From contig NZ_BJMV01000009.1 of NCBI RefSeq assembly GCF_006539345.1, positions 62,001-126,000 of the forward strand: a stretch of DNA of 64,000 nucleotides, in the 5' to 3' direction. The stretch is from Acetobacter peroxydans (lineage in GTDB: Bacteria; Pseudomonadota; Alphaproteobacteria; Acetobacterales; Acetobacteraceae). Below the pieces are notes generated by a model. It did no database searches, had not been told where the DNA came from, and saw only the letters and a list, made by a program, of their open reading frames with translations. Position numbers and translations under genes: made by a program. Below are positions 1-10,236 of this stretch, piece after piece. The first letter of the stretch is position 1, and each line of letters begins with the position of its first letter.

Positions 1-72
1 AACTGGAAACGCTATTCCGACATCATGGAAGAATTCGCCAAATACGAAATTCTGGATGTCATGGAGCACTAG
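1..72 (+). CDS. 3' end of an unidentified gene
   Basis: An open frame enters from the left edge and stops with TAG at 70-72. The 23 visible residues end in EILDVMEH. The fragment is too short to assign to a family. It is judged coding because the frame runs cleanly from the edge and the next gene, on the opposite strand, begins only after a short gap, giving a convergent arrangement with the response regulator. Nothing more can be said about its function. Confidence 0.5.
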   Translation, partial: NWKRYSDIMEEFAKYEILDVMEH

Positions 73-142
73 GCCCATACACCATGGGCCGCAGACGTTC
101 ACCACGCCTGCGGCCCATGCCCATTCACGCCGGCTGTTTTTT

Positions 143-865
143 TCAGCCCTGCACTTCCAGTTCCGGGTTGAGACGGTAACCGCCCCCTTCCGTCACCAGC
201 AGGGAAGCATGAGCCGGATCGGGCTCGATTTTCTGGCGCAGACGATAGATATGCGTCTCAAGCGTATGGGTGGTTACGGCTGCATTGTATCCCCATACCT
301 CGTTCAGCAGAACCTGACGCGGAACAGGACGTGTGCCCGCCCGGTACAGGAACTTGAGAATGGCGGTTTCTTTTTCCGTCAGACGAATACGACGGTTCTT
401 GACCGCATCCTGCAGCAGCTTGGCAGATGGCCTGAACGTATATGGCCCGATGGTGAAAACGGCATCCTCACTGTTTTCGAACAGCCTGAGCTGGGCCCGC
501 AGGCGTGCCAGCAGTTCGGCGATGCGGAAAGGCTTGGCCACGTAGTCATTCGCACCGGCATCGAGACCACGGACAATATCCGCCTCATTATCCGACCCGG
601 TCAGCATGATCACGGGCATACGCAGGCCTTCCTTGCGGATTTCTGCGCAGAAATCGCGACCATCACCATCCGGCAGGGTCACATCCAGCAGCAACGCATC
701 GCACCGTGCGTCCTGGCCTTTCATTTTTTCGCGCGCTTCGGCCAGTGTTGCCGCTTCAATAACCTGAAACTCTCCGTCGAGCTGCAACTGTTCCGCCAAT
801 GTTTTGCGGATAACCTGATCATCATCAACAACCAAAATGGGGCGCGCACCCGTCATGGGGTCCAT
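143..865 (-). CDS. OmpR-family DNA-binding response regulator
   Basis: Cytoplasmic two-component response regulator of 240 aa. The receiver domain (about residues 8-125) shows the acidic cluster D14-D16, the phosphoacceptor D61 in LLLDVTLPDG, T89 in the MLTG motif and K111 in the KPF motif, so phosphorylation chemistry looks intact. A C-terminal winged helix (about 135-235) carries the usual LTEKE and THTLETHIYRLR recognition-helix region. No histidine kinase lies beside it, so the partner is either elsewhere or just outside the window. Its start faces away from the L,D-transpeptidase gene, with about 120 bp between them that must hold both promoters. The family is certain; the regulon is unknown. 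Confidence 0.93.
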   Translation of the reverse strand: MDPMTGARPILVVDDDQVIRKTLAEQLQLDGEFQVIEAATLAEAREKMKGQDARCDALLLDVTLPDGDGRDFCAEIRKEGLRMPVIMLTGSDNEADIVRGLDAGANDYVAKPFRIAELLARLRAQLRLFENSEDAVFTIGPYTFRPSAKLLQDAVKNRRIRLTEKETAILKFLYRAGTRPVPRQVLLNEVWGYNAAVTTHTLETHIYRLRQKIEPDPAHASLLVTEGGGYRLNPELEVQG

Positions 866-961
866 CTCCTTGTCTCAAGCCTGCATCGCGGCTGTCCGAC
901 ACATTCCACGTTCACTATCCGAATCGCTTCGGGTTCCATTAGCCCGCATGATACGTCAATA

Positions 962-983
962 CCCCTGAAACCATAAACAGGGG
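962..983 (+). promoter_or_regulatory. Hairpin covering the ribosome binding site of the L,D-transpeptidase gene
   Basis: CCCCTG (962-967) and CAGGGG (978-983) form a six-base-pair stem with a ten-base A-rich loop. AGGGG is the best Shine-Dalgarno sequence for the TTG start at 989, with a five-base spacer. Folding of the mRNA would hide it, so translation could depend on structure. This is read from sequence only. Confidence 0.4.
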
Positions 984-988
984 CACGA

Positions 989-1519
989 TTGATCCTGATG
1001 ATACACATCTATGCCGGAGCAGATAGCCTGAGCGATGCACGACTGCATTGCGGACACAATATCATGAAGGCGCGCATCGGACAAAACGGCTTAAGCGAGC
1101 ATAAGCGTGAGGGCGATCTTTGCACCCCGACCGGCATTTACCCTCTACGTCGAGTTTTCTACCGTGCCGACCGCATTGCCCGCCCTGTTACCGCCCTGCC
1201 ACTTGTTCCTCTGGCACCAACAGATGGCTGGTGCGATGACCCTGCCTCGCCCGACTACAATAGGTTAGTTACCCTGCCTCACCCTGCCCGGCACGAGCGC
1301 CTGTGGCGGGATGACCATGTTTACGACCTGATTGTTGTTATCGGGTATAATGACGAGCCCGCCCGCTCTGGTGCGGGTTCAGCCATTTTCATGCACCTGC
1401 AACGCGCCGACCTTGCGCCGACCGAAGGGTGTGTAGCCCTGACGGAAAAAGACCTGCGCACCGTTCTTGCGGCACGGGCGCAGGCCATCACCATTCACCC
1501 GCGGGGTGTTCAGGCCTGA
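989..1519 (+). CDS. L,D-transpeptidase (YkuD-type) family protein
   Basis: 176 aa protein of the L,D-transpeptidase catalytic fold, the family that makes 3-3 cross-links in peptidoglycan or attaches proteins to it. The catalytic region is near the C-terminus: an upstream histidine in AIFMHLQR followed by EGCVAL, matching the family H...GC pattern with the nucleophilic cysteine. No signal peptide is visible, as in several short members of this branch. A TTG start at 989 is preferred because AGGGG sits five bases upstream; an ATG at 998 is the alternative. The 3' end overlaps the convergent methyltransferase gene by 10 bp. Confidence 0.8.
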   Translation: MILMIHIYAGADSLSDARLHCGHNIMKARIGQNGLSEHKREGDLCTPTGIYPLRRVFYRADRIARPVTALPLVPLAPTDGWCDDPASPDYNRLVTLPHPARHERLWRDDHVYDLIVVIGYNDEPARSGAGSAIFMHLQRADLAPTEGCVALTEKDLRTVLAARAQAITIHPRGVQA

Positions 1520-2832
1520 GAGGTGCTCGCCTCGTCCTGCGTGGGAACACGTTCCATGACCGCGCCAAAGAAACCATCAGTTTCATCACGCGCGGGCGTG
1601 AGGCTGATCATGCTTTCATGCCGCAGGGATTCAGGCAGGTCTGGAGCTTCTGAGGGAACCAGCCTGAAATCAGGATGCCGCGCCAGAAAAGCATGAACCT
1701 GATCGGCATTTTCGGCTTTAAGTAGCGAGCAGGTCGCGTAAATCATGCGCCCGCCCGGCCGCACAAGGGCCGAGGCCCGATCCATAATGGCCGCCTGTTT
1801 GACCAACAACTCGGCCAGATCGGTTTCCGTAGTGCGAAAACGCGCATCAGGATTGCGCCGCCATGTGCCTGTGCCGCTGCACGGCGCATCCACCAGAACA
1901 CGATCAAACGAGGCCGCCCGCCTCTTGGCCCATTTATCCCCCGTCACACCCAGCAGATGCCGCTCGACATTATGCACGCCAGCGCGGCGTAAGCGCCGCA
2001 CGGCTCCGTCCAATCTGGGCTCGGACACATCACACGCCACGATATGCCCACGATTATTCATCATCATCGCCATGGCCAGTGTCTTGCCACCGGCTCCAGC
2101 GCAGTAATCCAGCACGCGCATTTCCGGCCCGGCAGCGGTCATGGCTGCAACAAGCTGGCTGCCTTCATCCTGTATTTCCACCCGGCCGTCACGGAACGGC
2201 ACACTGGCGGTAACAGGCAGACGCCCTTCAAGCCGTAGCCCCCAGGGGGAATGGGGCGTTGGTTCGGCGTGCAGGCCTTCACGCGCGAGAGCCTTGCGGG
2301 CTTCAGCCCGGTCCGCCAGCAGCGTATTCACGCGCAGATCAAGCGGCGCCTCGCCGGAAAGAGCTTTGACTTCCGTCTCCAGTGCCGGGCCAAAGGTTTC
2401 CTCAAGCCGGGGCAGCAGCCAGTCTGGCAGTTCCAGCCGGACTGCACGGGGCATGTCCGGGCTGTCCAGCGGCTTGTCCTGCATGGCGATAAAACCATCC
2501 CACTCATGCCGCTCCAGCACGCCGGTCGCATAGCGGCCTTCGGCGTAAAGATTGGCTACGGCGGACACAGCCATGCCATCCAGCACCAGCCTTGCCCCGC
2601 ACAGCAGGCGGGCCGAGACTGGCAGGTTCTGCTTTTGCAGCCACCAGCTCAGCCTGCGCCATCCGCGCATGACATCCCAGACGAGCCCGGAGATGGCCCG
2701 TCTGTCTCCTCCGCCAATATAGCGTCTTTCGCGAAAAAAACTGTTGGCAACGGCATCCGCTGGTTTACGCGGCGCGGCTTCCATGGCCGCCAGCAGATCA
2801 ATGCTGGCGGCAAGCCTGGCGGAAGGTGTCAT
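1510..2832 (-). CDS. RsmB/NOP-family RNA (cytosine-5) methyltransferase
   Basis: 440 aa SAM-dependent RNA methyltransferase. An N-terminal NusB-like segment (about 1-130) precedes a Rossmann domain with the SAM-binding motif LDYCAGAGGKT, the motif IV cysteine in DAPCSGTGTWRR and the motif VI catalytic cysteine in YATCSLL. Both cysteines used by m5C methyltransferases are therefore present. By family it would methylate 16S rRNA, as E. coli RsmB does at C967, but related NOP enzymes modify other RNAs, so the exact target is inferred. It follows guaB on the same strand with only 9 bp between, suggesting co-transcription. Confidence 0.88.
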   Translation of the reverse strand: MTPSARLAASIDLLAAMEAAPRKPADAVANSFFRERRYIGGGDRRAISGLVWDVMRGWRRLSWWLQKQNLPVSARLLCGARLVLDGMAVSAVANLYAEGRYATGVLERHEWDGFIAMQDKPLDSPDMPRAVRLELPDWLLPRLEETFGPALETEVKALSGEAPLDLRVNTLLADRAEARKALAREGLHAEPTPHSPWGLRLEGRLPVTASVPFRDGRVEIQDEGSQLVAAMTAAGPEMRVLDYCAGAGGKTLAMAMMMNNRGHIVACDVSEPRLDGAVRRLRRAGVHNVERHLLGVTGDKWAKRRAASFDRVLVDAPCSGTGTWRRNPDARFRTTETDLAELLVKQAAIMDRASALVRPGGRMIYATCSLLKAENADQVHAFLARHPDFRLVPSEAPDLPESLRHESMISLTPARDETDGFFGAVMERVPTQDEASTSQA

Positions 2833-2841
2833 ATGAGGCTG

Positions 2842-4455
<1,614 letters not shown>

Positions 4456-5610
4456 TCAGGTTTTTATAGCTACCGCTGCGGAACGTGCAGCAAACCACGG
4501 AATCATGCGGGCTAGCGCCTCCTGCACCAGTGCGGTAGAGGCCGCGAAACTGAAGCGGATGAAGTGCCTGCCATCTACGGGGTCAAAATCAATGCCGGGC
4601 GCACAGGCCACCCCCGTATCGAGCAGGAGCTGGCGGCAGAAAGACAGGCTGTCATCCGTCAGATGCCGGATATCCGCGTAAATATAAAACGCACCATCAG
4701 GAGGGGCGATACGGTTCAGCCCCAGAGCAGGCAAGGCTTCAAGAAACAGGTCACGATTGCGCCGATAGGTCGCCACATGGGACTGTAATTCCTCATCGCA
4801 GTCGAAAGCAGCCAACGCCGCGTGCTGGCTCAGAGCAGATGGTGGCAGAAACAGATTGCCCATACGCGCCCGCGCCGCCCCCACCAGACGTTCCGGCACG
4901 ACAAGCCAACCCAGACGCCACGGCGCCATCGAAAAATATTTGGAAAAACTGTTGACTACCAGCGCATCGGACTCAAATTCCAGCATACTTCTGGCAGGTT
5001 CCGTATAACTTAGGCCATGGTAGATTTCATCGGAAATCACAACCATGCCACGCTCGCGACACAGGTCTGCGATGTCACGCATCGTATCCGGGTCCAGAAT
5101 GGTACCCGTAGGGTTGGCGGGGCTGGCGACGATCACACCAGCGGGCGCGGGTTCAAGAGCCGCAATGGCCTGCGCGGTCAGCCCGAAACGTGTTTCCGGC
5201 CCGCACGATATTTCCTGCGCGCCAATATGGAGAGCCCGCAGGGTATTCCGGTAAGCGACATAACCGGGGCGAGCCAGCGCTACCGACTGACCCGGAACAA
5301 AGCAGCTTGAAATGGCCAGCACCAACGCAGCCGATGCGCCGCATGTCAGAATGATACGCTCTGGAGCAACGGTTACGCCATATTGCTGCGCATAATGCGT
5401 GGCGACACGCTGCTTGAGCGCCTCGCTTTCCCAATATCCCATGGGATCGGTATCCAGCACATGATGCGCGCGCTCGATGGCAGCACGCGGCGCAGGCGTG
5501 GAAGGCTGGCCGAACTCAAGGTGTATAACGCTCCGGCCCTGTGATTCGAGCTGATGCGCCAATGCGCTAATGGCAATAGCATGAAACGGATCAATGGCAG
5601 GAACAGGCAT
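4456..5610 (-). CDS. PLP-dependent class I/II aminotransferase
   Basis: About 384 aa fold-type I aminotransferase. Visible landmarks are the N-terminal LEFGQPSTPAP, the cofactor-binding GASAAL region, ASPANPTG, SDEIYHG (the aspartate that pairs with the PLP ring nitrogen), the Schiff-base lysine in NSFSKYFSM, and the substrate-carboxylate arginine in the C-terminal FIRFSFA. The substrate cannot be read from sequence; the subgroup includes aspartate, aromatic and broad-specificity enzymes. A GTG at 5685 would extend it by 25 residues, but no SD sequence supports that start and the extension looks non-conserved. The ATG at 5610 also lacks a clear SD, so the start is uncertain. Confidence 0.88.
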   Translation of the reverse strand: MPVPAIDPFHAIAISALAHQLESQGRSVIHLEFGQPSTPAPRAAIERAHHVLDTDPMGYWESEALKQRVATHYAQQYGVTVAPERIILTCGASAALVLAISSCFVPGQSVALARPGYVAYRNTLRALHIGAQEISCGPETRFGLTAQAIAALEPAPAGVIVASPANPTGTILDPDTMRDIADLCRERGMVVISDEIYHGLSYTEPARSMLEFESDALVVNSFSKYFSMAPWRLGWLVVPERLVGAARARMGNLFLPPSALSQHAALAAFDCDEELQSHVATYRRNRDLFLEALPALGLNRIAPPDGAFYIYADIRHLTDDSLSFCRQLLLDTGVACAPGIDFDPVDGRHFIRFSFAASTALVQEALARMIPWFAARSAAVAIKT

Positions 5611-5703
5611 GACCAACCCAACATTCTGGTAAAGCCTGTTCTTATAAAGAAGATTGCCGCGCTGACCAGTTTTTTCACAAGACACCCAAGGCGGAAGGAA
5701 GCC

Positions 5704-5916
5704 TCAGGAAAGCTCGACCCTGACCATGCTGCATTCAGCACGACGGACGACAACAGGCCGTGCCAACGCCTTCCTGCGGGCTGTCACCAGCAGGGGTTTT
5801 TCCGCCTGCCCGTCCCACACGCGCAACAGGGTCGAGCGCCATCTCTCGCGCACGGCCTCTCTCCAGCATTCCTGAGCCACCGAAACGGACTGTCCTGAAG
5901 CGTGCGGCGTTTTCAT
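5704..5916 (-). CDS. Small basic hypothetical protein
   Basis: A 70 aa frame with ATG at 5916 and GAGAGG about eight bases upstream, a good ribosome binding site. The product is rich in arginine and valine, with a repeated RR/RE pattern and no membrane segment or signal peptide. It lies upstream of the aminotransferase gene on the same strand, so the two may be co-transcribed. I do not recognise a family. An upstream extension to 6033 is possible but would run into the divergent permease promoter region. Small size and lack of homology keep confidence moderate. Confidence 0.42.
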   Translation of the reverse strand: MKTPHASGQSVSVAQECWREAVRERWRSTLLRVWDGQAEKPLLVTARRKALARPVVVRRAECSMVRVELS

Positions 5917-6078
5917 GGCCTTGCCTCTCTTTATTTCTGTTGCAAGCACCAGCACTCTACCCAATACCTGAACGACATGGGGTGATAGTTTTGTGAAAAG
6001 CCCGGTCGGTGTTCTGGTATCTGGAGTTGTCAAAACAGGCTGCTACCGCCATCCTAGCCTTTGCAATGACTGCCTTTC

Positions 6079-7104
6079 ATGCCGGGGTTAATGAAGACGT
6101 CCTCCACCCGTTCCGAACGCCTTGCCTCATCCGGGCCTTGGAAAACCGCCCTGACAGGTCTGGCCCGTGACCACACGGCCCGGCTGGCGGGACTTGGCCT
6201 GCTCCTGATTGTGCTGGCTTGCCTTATGGCGCCTTTTTACGCCGCGCATATCGCACATACTGACCCATTCAGCGCCAATGTCGCAGGAAGCATTGTACTG
6301 GACGGGCAGGAAATTGATCTGATGCAGCCTGACGATAATCCGCTGCATCTCGGGCTAAGCCCCATTGGCCCCACATGGCATACCCGCTACCTGCTAGGCG
6401 CGGACAGTCAGGGCCGTGATATTGCGGCGCGCCTGCTCTATGGCGGACGCAACTCGCTGCTGATCGCCTCCAGTTCGGCAGCCCTGTGTCTGGCACTGGC
6501 CACCCTTATCGGCGTTGCCGCCGGGTTTCTGGGCGGCGTGGCGGATGCCGTGCTTTCCCGATTGATGGACATTATGTGGGCCGTGCCTGTCTATCTCTTC
6601 GCGATCTGCCTTTCTATCGTCACCATCACGACGGGCCTGCATCTGGGGCCACTGACACTGGAAGGCAACAGCCTGCTCGTGCCTGTGATGATTATCGCGC
6701 TGGTTTATGTGCCGTATGCTGCCCGCCCTATCCGGGCGCGGGTCATGGGCCTAAAATCCGCCGAATTTGTTACCGCCGCGCGGTGCCTGGGCGTGCCACG
6801 CTGGCGGATTGTACTGCTCGATATCCTGCCCAATATCACTGATACGCTGGTGGTTCTTGGTCCGCTTGTCATGAACATGGCCCTGCTGACAGAAAGTGCG
6901 CTGTCTTTCCTGTCCATCGGCGTACAGGCTCCAGCCTCCTCATGGGGCACCATGATTCAGGATGGCGAAGGCCTGATCTATACCCGCCCCATGGTTGCCA
7001 TGGCGCCGGGGCTGGCCATTGCCGCCGTCGTTCTGTGCCTGAACATTCTGGGAGATTCCTTCCGGGACTGCCTTGATCCGCGCAGCACGAGCCGGGAGCC
7101 ATAG
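6079..7104 (+). CDS. ABC transporter permease, DppC/OppC type
   Basis: 341 aa inner-membrane permease of the peptide/nickel importer class. The family hallmarks are the N-terminal helix followed by a periplasmic segment containing LLGADSQGRDIAARLL, a conserved signature of DppC/OppC proteins, then five further hydrophobic segments, and the cytoplasmic EAA-type loop around ARCLGVPRWRI that docks on the ATPase. It precedes a DppB-type permease by 8 bp, the reverse of the usual B-then-C order. No solute-binding protein or ATPase is encoded nearby, so substrate is unknown. An in-frame ATG four codons in is an alternative start. Confidence 0.9.
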   Translation: MPGLMKTSSTRSERLASSGPWKTALTGLARDHTARLAGLGLLLIVLACLMAPFYAAHIAHTDPFSANVAGSIVLDGQEIDLMQPDDNPLHLGLSPIGPTWHTRYLLGADSQGRDIAARLLYGGRNSLLIASSSAALCLALATLIGVAAGFLGGVADAVLSRLMDIMWAVPVYLFAICLSIVTITTGLHLGPLTLEGNSLLVPVMIIALVYVPYAARPIRARVMGLKSAEFVTAARCLGVPRWRIVLLDILPNITDTLVVLGPLVMNMALLTESALSFLSIGVQAPASSWGTMIQDGEGLIYTRPMVAMAPGLAIAAVVLCLNILGDSFRDCLDPRSTSREP

Positions 7105-7112
7105 AACAGACC

Positions 7113-8087
7113 ATGCTCCGCGCACTCATCACCCGACTGGCCCAGACCCTGCTTGTCCTGTTTGGCATTTCGGCCATGGTGTTCGGCGTTTTCTTCGCCA
7201 CGCCCGGCATGGACCCAACCGCCCGTATTGCCGGACGGGGGGCATCGCCTCAGGTGATGGAAACAATCCGTAAGGAATATGGTTTCGACCGTTCTCTCCC
7301 CATCCAGTACGCAATTATGATGAAAAAGCTCTTCATCAGCCGCGACCTGGCCTCCTACGCCAACCGCGGAGAACGGGTGGTGCCGGAAATTCTCCGCGCC
7401 GCGCCTGTAACGGCGTCTCTGGTCTGCGGGGCAGCTTTCATCTGGGTCATGACCTCATTACTGGCTGGCACACTCGCCGCCGCCACGAAAGGGCGAATGG
7501 TTGACCGCATCATCATGGCGCTGGGCATGGTTGGCATTTCTATACCGGTTTTCTGGTTGGGAGAGGTCATGAACATGCTCACGCAAAGCCGCTACCATGA
7601 CCGGTGGTGGTTTGCATGGGTGCCGCCGCCCGGCTACGTCCCCCTTACACAGAACCCATGGGGGTGGTTTTTATCTCTTGTTATTCCCTGGTGTGTGCTG
7701 GCGCTTGCCTTTACCGGCATTTACAGCCGCGTTCTGCGGGGCGACCTGATTGCCCTTTCCCATGAAGATTTTATCCGCACCGCCCGCGCCAAAGGCCTTT
7801 CTCCCACCCGGATCATGCTGCGGCACAGCCTGCGTATGGCACTGATTGGCTATACGGCGCTGTTCGGCATGGATTTTGCCCAGCTTGTCGGCGGTGGCGC
7901 GCTGATGACCGAAGTTGTGTTCGGCCTGCCGGGCGTTGGCCACCTGACCTATCAGGCGCTTAGCAATATGGATCTGCCACTGATTATGGCTACCGTCATG
8001 TATTCGGCAACCTTCGTGGTCATTGCGAATACGCTGGTGGATGCTCTGCACATGGCGCTTGATCCGCGCATCCGCCCGAACCGCTAA
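7113..8087 (+). CDS. ABC transporter permease, DppB/OppB type
   Basis: 324 aa partner permease. It opens with the typical RLAQTLLVLFGISAMVF first helix and shows the DppB landmark region MDPTARIAGRGAS, several transmembrane helices, and the EAA loop containing FIRTARAKGLSPTRI, then LPGVGHLTYQA near the end. Together with the upstream DppC-type gene it would form the membrane channel of a peptide- or similar-compound importer. An ATPase and a binding protein must be supplied from elsewhere, or from genes outside the window. The 3' end faces the metallopeptidase gene, with a possible shared hairpin terminator between. Confidence 0.9.
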   Translation: MLRALITRLAQTLLVLFGISAMVFGVFFATPGMDPTARIAGRGASPQVMETIRKEYGFDRSLPIQYAIMMKKLFISRDLASYANRGERVVPEILRAAPVTASLVCGAAFIWVMTSLLAGTLAAATKGRMVDRIIMALGMVGISIPVFWLGEVMNMLTQSRYHDRWWFAWVPPPGYVPLTQNPWGWFLSLVIPWCVLALAFTGIYSRVLRGDLIALSHEDFIRTARAKGLSPTRIMLRHSLRMALIGYTALFGMDFAQLVGGGALMTEVVFGLPGVGHLTYQALSNMDLPLIMATVMYSATFVVIANTLVDALHMALDPRIRPNR

Positions 8088-8116
8088 CGCATACCCCCGC
8101 CAGAATGGGGCCTGCG
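8088..8116. terminator. Possible convergent-gene terminator hairpin
   Basis: CGCA (8088-8091) pairs with TGCG (8113-8116) and CCCC (8094-8097) with GGGG (8107-8110), giving an interrupted eight-pair stem between two convergent genes. There is no U-run on either strand, so it is only a weak terminator candidate. Confidence 0.3.
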
Positions 8117-8117
8117 T

Positions 8118-9230
8118 TCAGTACGCCGCACAGTCATGCGGCGGCCCCAGCTCTGCCTGCGTGGCACGGATAACCTTATGGATAAACGCCAGCTTGGCCC
8201 TCACCCCCTGCGTCAGTATGAAAGGGTAAAAGTCCGGCAGGCCCATGGAGCGGTTGAGGGCGTTAACCACGGACGCGAGTGGCACCCAGGCATTGATGAT
8301 CTCGTCGAACGACATGCGTGTATAGGGATCACCCGCGTGGGCTGTCAGCGCCACCCCACCCACATCCGCACTGACTGATACGTCGTAAGACAGGGCGGTA
8401 TCCAGCGTTGAAACAATATGGAAATAATGCGCCCAGGTTTCGGCAAAATCCTCCCAAGGGTGCGAGGTGGCGTAGAGGCTGACAAAAGATTCGCGCCAGT
8501 TATCGGGCTCAGGCCGGTGATAATAGGCAGCCAGAGCGGCCTGATAATCTTGCCGGTCATCGCCAAAAACGGCACGGCAGTCTTCAAGACGCCCGCCATC
8601 GCGGATCAGCACGTCCCAGTAATAATGCCCGATTTCGTGCCGGAAATGCCCCAATAACGTACGGTAATATTCGCCTAGTTCAACCCGCATACCCTCACGG
8701 TAGGCATCATCCGCTTCCTTGGTGGCGATGGTAATGACACCGCTTGCGTGGCCGGTCATGATGGAGGCGGAACCATCTGGCGGATCATCAAGAAAATCGA
8801 ATGCAAGGCCTGTCTCTGGCCTTTCCCTGCGGGTATGGACCGGCAGGTTCAGCCGCAGAATCGCGTAGAACAGCCTGTGCTTCGCAACCTCCAACCTGCG
8901 CCAGCGCTCCAGGTTCCCCGGCCTGTCCAGATTGGGGATGATCCTGTTGAACTGGCAGGCAAAGCAGAAAACCGTATCAGACGTTTTTGCGGGCAACAGC
9001 CAGTTACAGACATTCTGCTCGTGATTGACGCAAAACCGCCGCGCCACTGGTTGCCCATCCACGCTGGTAGCCTGCCTGTCCAACGGAAGCCAGCCGCCAT
9101 CCGGCCCTGGCCGCAAAGCAGACGGCCGGGCGGTTTCCTGCACAAAGCCCAGTGTCGCCCCGCAGCGTTCGCAGGCTGTATTTTCAAAAAATAGCAACTG
9201 TCCGCAGGACTGGCAGAAAAATTTCTTCAT
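8118..9230 (-). CDS. Zinc-ribbon putative metallopeptidase (Peptidase_Mx type)
   Basis: 370 aa. The N-terminus carries two cysteine sets that look like zinc ribbons: C6/C9/C20/C23 and C67/C75/C89/C92. The central part has an HExxH zinc-metallopeptidase motif, HEIGH at residues 198-202, and a downstream glutamate candidate in DFAETWAHYF (E264). This matches the uncharacterised family of putative zinc-binding metallopeptidases with an N-terminal zinc-ribbon domain. Its start overlaps the stop of the transglutaminase gene by 4 bp (ATGA), so the two are translationally coupled. The operon lies divergent from an ATP-grasp/alpha-E gene pair, which suggests a role in processing a peptide or amide product. 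Substrate unknown. Confidence 0.82.
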   Translation of the reverse strand: MKKFFCQSCGQLLFFENTACERCGATLGFVQETARPSALRPGPDGGWLPLDRQATSVDGQPVARRFCVNHEQNVCNWLLPAKTSDTVFCFACQFNRIIPNLDRPGNLERWRRLEVAKHRLFYAILRLNLPVHTRRERPETGLAFDFLDDPPDGSASIMTGHASGVITIATKEADDAYREGMRVELGEYYRTLLGHFRHEIGHYYWDVLIRDGGRLEDCRAVFGDDRQDYQAALAAYYHRPEPDNWRESFVSLYATSHPWEDFAETWAHYFHIVSTLDTALSYDVSVSADVGGVALTAHAGDPYTRMSFDEIINAWVPLASVVNALNRSMGLPDFYPFILTQGVRAKLAFIHKVIRATQAELGPPHDCAAY

Positions 9231-10066
9231 GAAAACAGACGCTGCACCTGCATGGAAACATCAAAACAGGACGTGCATCGGTCCAGTAGTCCAGAAATCG
9301 GTGCCGCCCCGCTCGGTTCTGCAGCGACAGCAAGAGGGATATGCCCCTCCCCCGCCAGCCTACCCGACGTCGTATCAAAACCCATCCACCCATGCCCCGG
9401 CAGAAGAATTTGAGCCCATGCGTGCAAGTCGCAGTTCAAGACTTCCTCCCTCCCTGCGCCGGGCAGGCTCTGCACCAGATAGCCCGAAACAAAACGAGCT
9501 GCATAACCCAGATGCCGCGCCAGCAGCACCATAAGCCATGCGCTATCTCGACAGGAGCCGTTGTTGCGGCGCAGTACCTCTTCCGCAGAGAGAACACCCG
9601 GCTCCATCCGGCGCTCATAACGCACCCGCCGGACAATCGCCTCATTCGTGCTGATAAACTTCCGAAGCGGATCGTCTGGAAGCGACGTAAGCAGTCCGTT
9701 GATGAATGTCGTCGCCTCCTTCCCCAGTTCCGGCTTTTCCCTGCAGGCAAGGTCATTGTCGTCCAGACTAAGGGGCTCTTCGCTGCCCATACATAAGGGG
9801 TCGTAAGCCGCCATGTCCGCCACGAGGCTCACCTCGATATTGAAGTGGGTCACTTTTTCATCGAAGCGGATACGGGCGGTCTCATTCCCGTTGTCATCCT
9901 GTTCCCAAGCCATTACCCCGCCGGCTGGCTCGACCTTGAGCTCGTAGGTCAACACAGGGGTGCGGCAGGCCTTCATCGGCCGCAGACGGACTGTCTGCGG
10001 CCCCATGGTCACCGGCTTATCGTAACGGTAACACGTCCGGTGTACCAGCATAATCTGGGAACTCAT
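9227..10066 (-). CDS. Bacterial transglutaminase-like protein
   Basis: 279 aa from the ATG at 10066. The first ~90 residues form the beta-sandwich domain typical of bacterial transglutaminase-like proteins (YRYDKPV...RLRP). The core that follows contains the papain-like triad: C172 in NNGSCRDSAW, H215 in DLHAWAQ and D231 in GFDTTSG. The family usually acts as a peptidase or amidase rather than as a cross-linker. The gene overlaps the metallopeptidase gene by 4 bp and is divergent from ATP-grasp and alpha-E genes, a partnership recurrent in bacteria. An upstream extension to 10111 is open, but family alignment favours the internal ATG. No signal peptide is visible. Confidence 0.9.
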   Translation of the reverse strand: MSSQIMLVHRTCYRYDKPVTMGPQTVRLRPMKACRTPVLTYELKVEPAGGVMAWEQDDNGNETARIRFDEKVTHFNIEVSLVADMAAYDPLCMGSEEPLSLDDNDLACREKPELGKEATTFINGLLTSLPDDPLRKFISTNEAIVRRVRYERRMEPGVLSAEEVLRRNNGSCRDSAWLMVLLARHLGYAARFVSGYLVQSLPGAGREEVLNCDLHAWAQILLPGHGWMGFDTTSGRLAGEGHIPLAVAAEPSGAAPISGLLDRCTSCFDVSMQVQRLFS

Positions 10067-10201
10067 CAGAAAGCCGCCTACTCTTTCACCTCTTGTTGCA
10101 GCTCGGCCCAAGAGACCAACGGCCGAGAACCACGAGATTTCAAGCTCAAAACCATATCAGCATCAAAAACGCGCGCAAGCGTTACTGAATAACGGATGAA
10201 T

Positions 10202-10236
10202 AAAAAACGTCTTTCGTTTTTTGCCTCTTGGCAAAA
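10202..10236 (+). promoter_or_regulatory. Two overlapping hairpins in the leader of the ATP-grasp gene
   Basis: AAAAAACG (10202-10209) pairs with CGTTTTTT (10215-10222), a U-tailed hairpin. TTTTGCC (10219-10225) pairs with GGCAAAA (10230-10236). The two stems share bases 10219-10222, so they exclude each other, like a terminator/antiterminator pair. They lie about 100 bases before the ATP-grasp start, inside the divergent promoter region. Confidence 0.35.

Noticed and set aside
56-976. Long open frame on the plus strand (306 codons)
   Set aside because: Lies opposite the response regulator, whose motifs are clear; composition is that of an antisense high-GC shadow.
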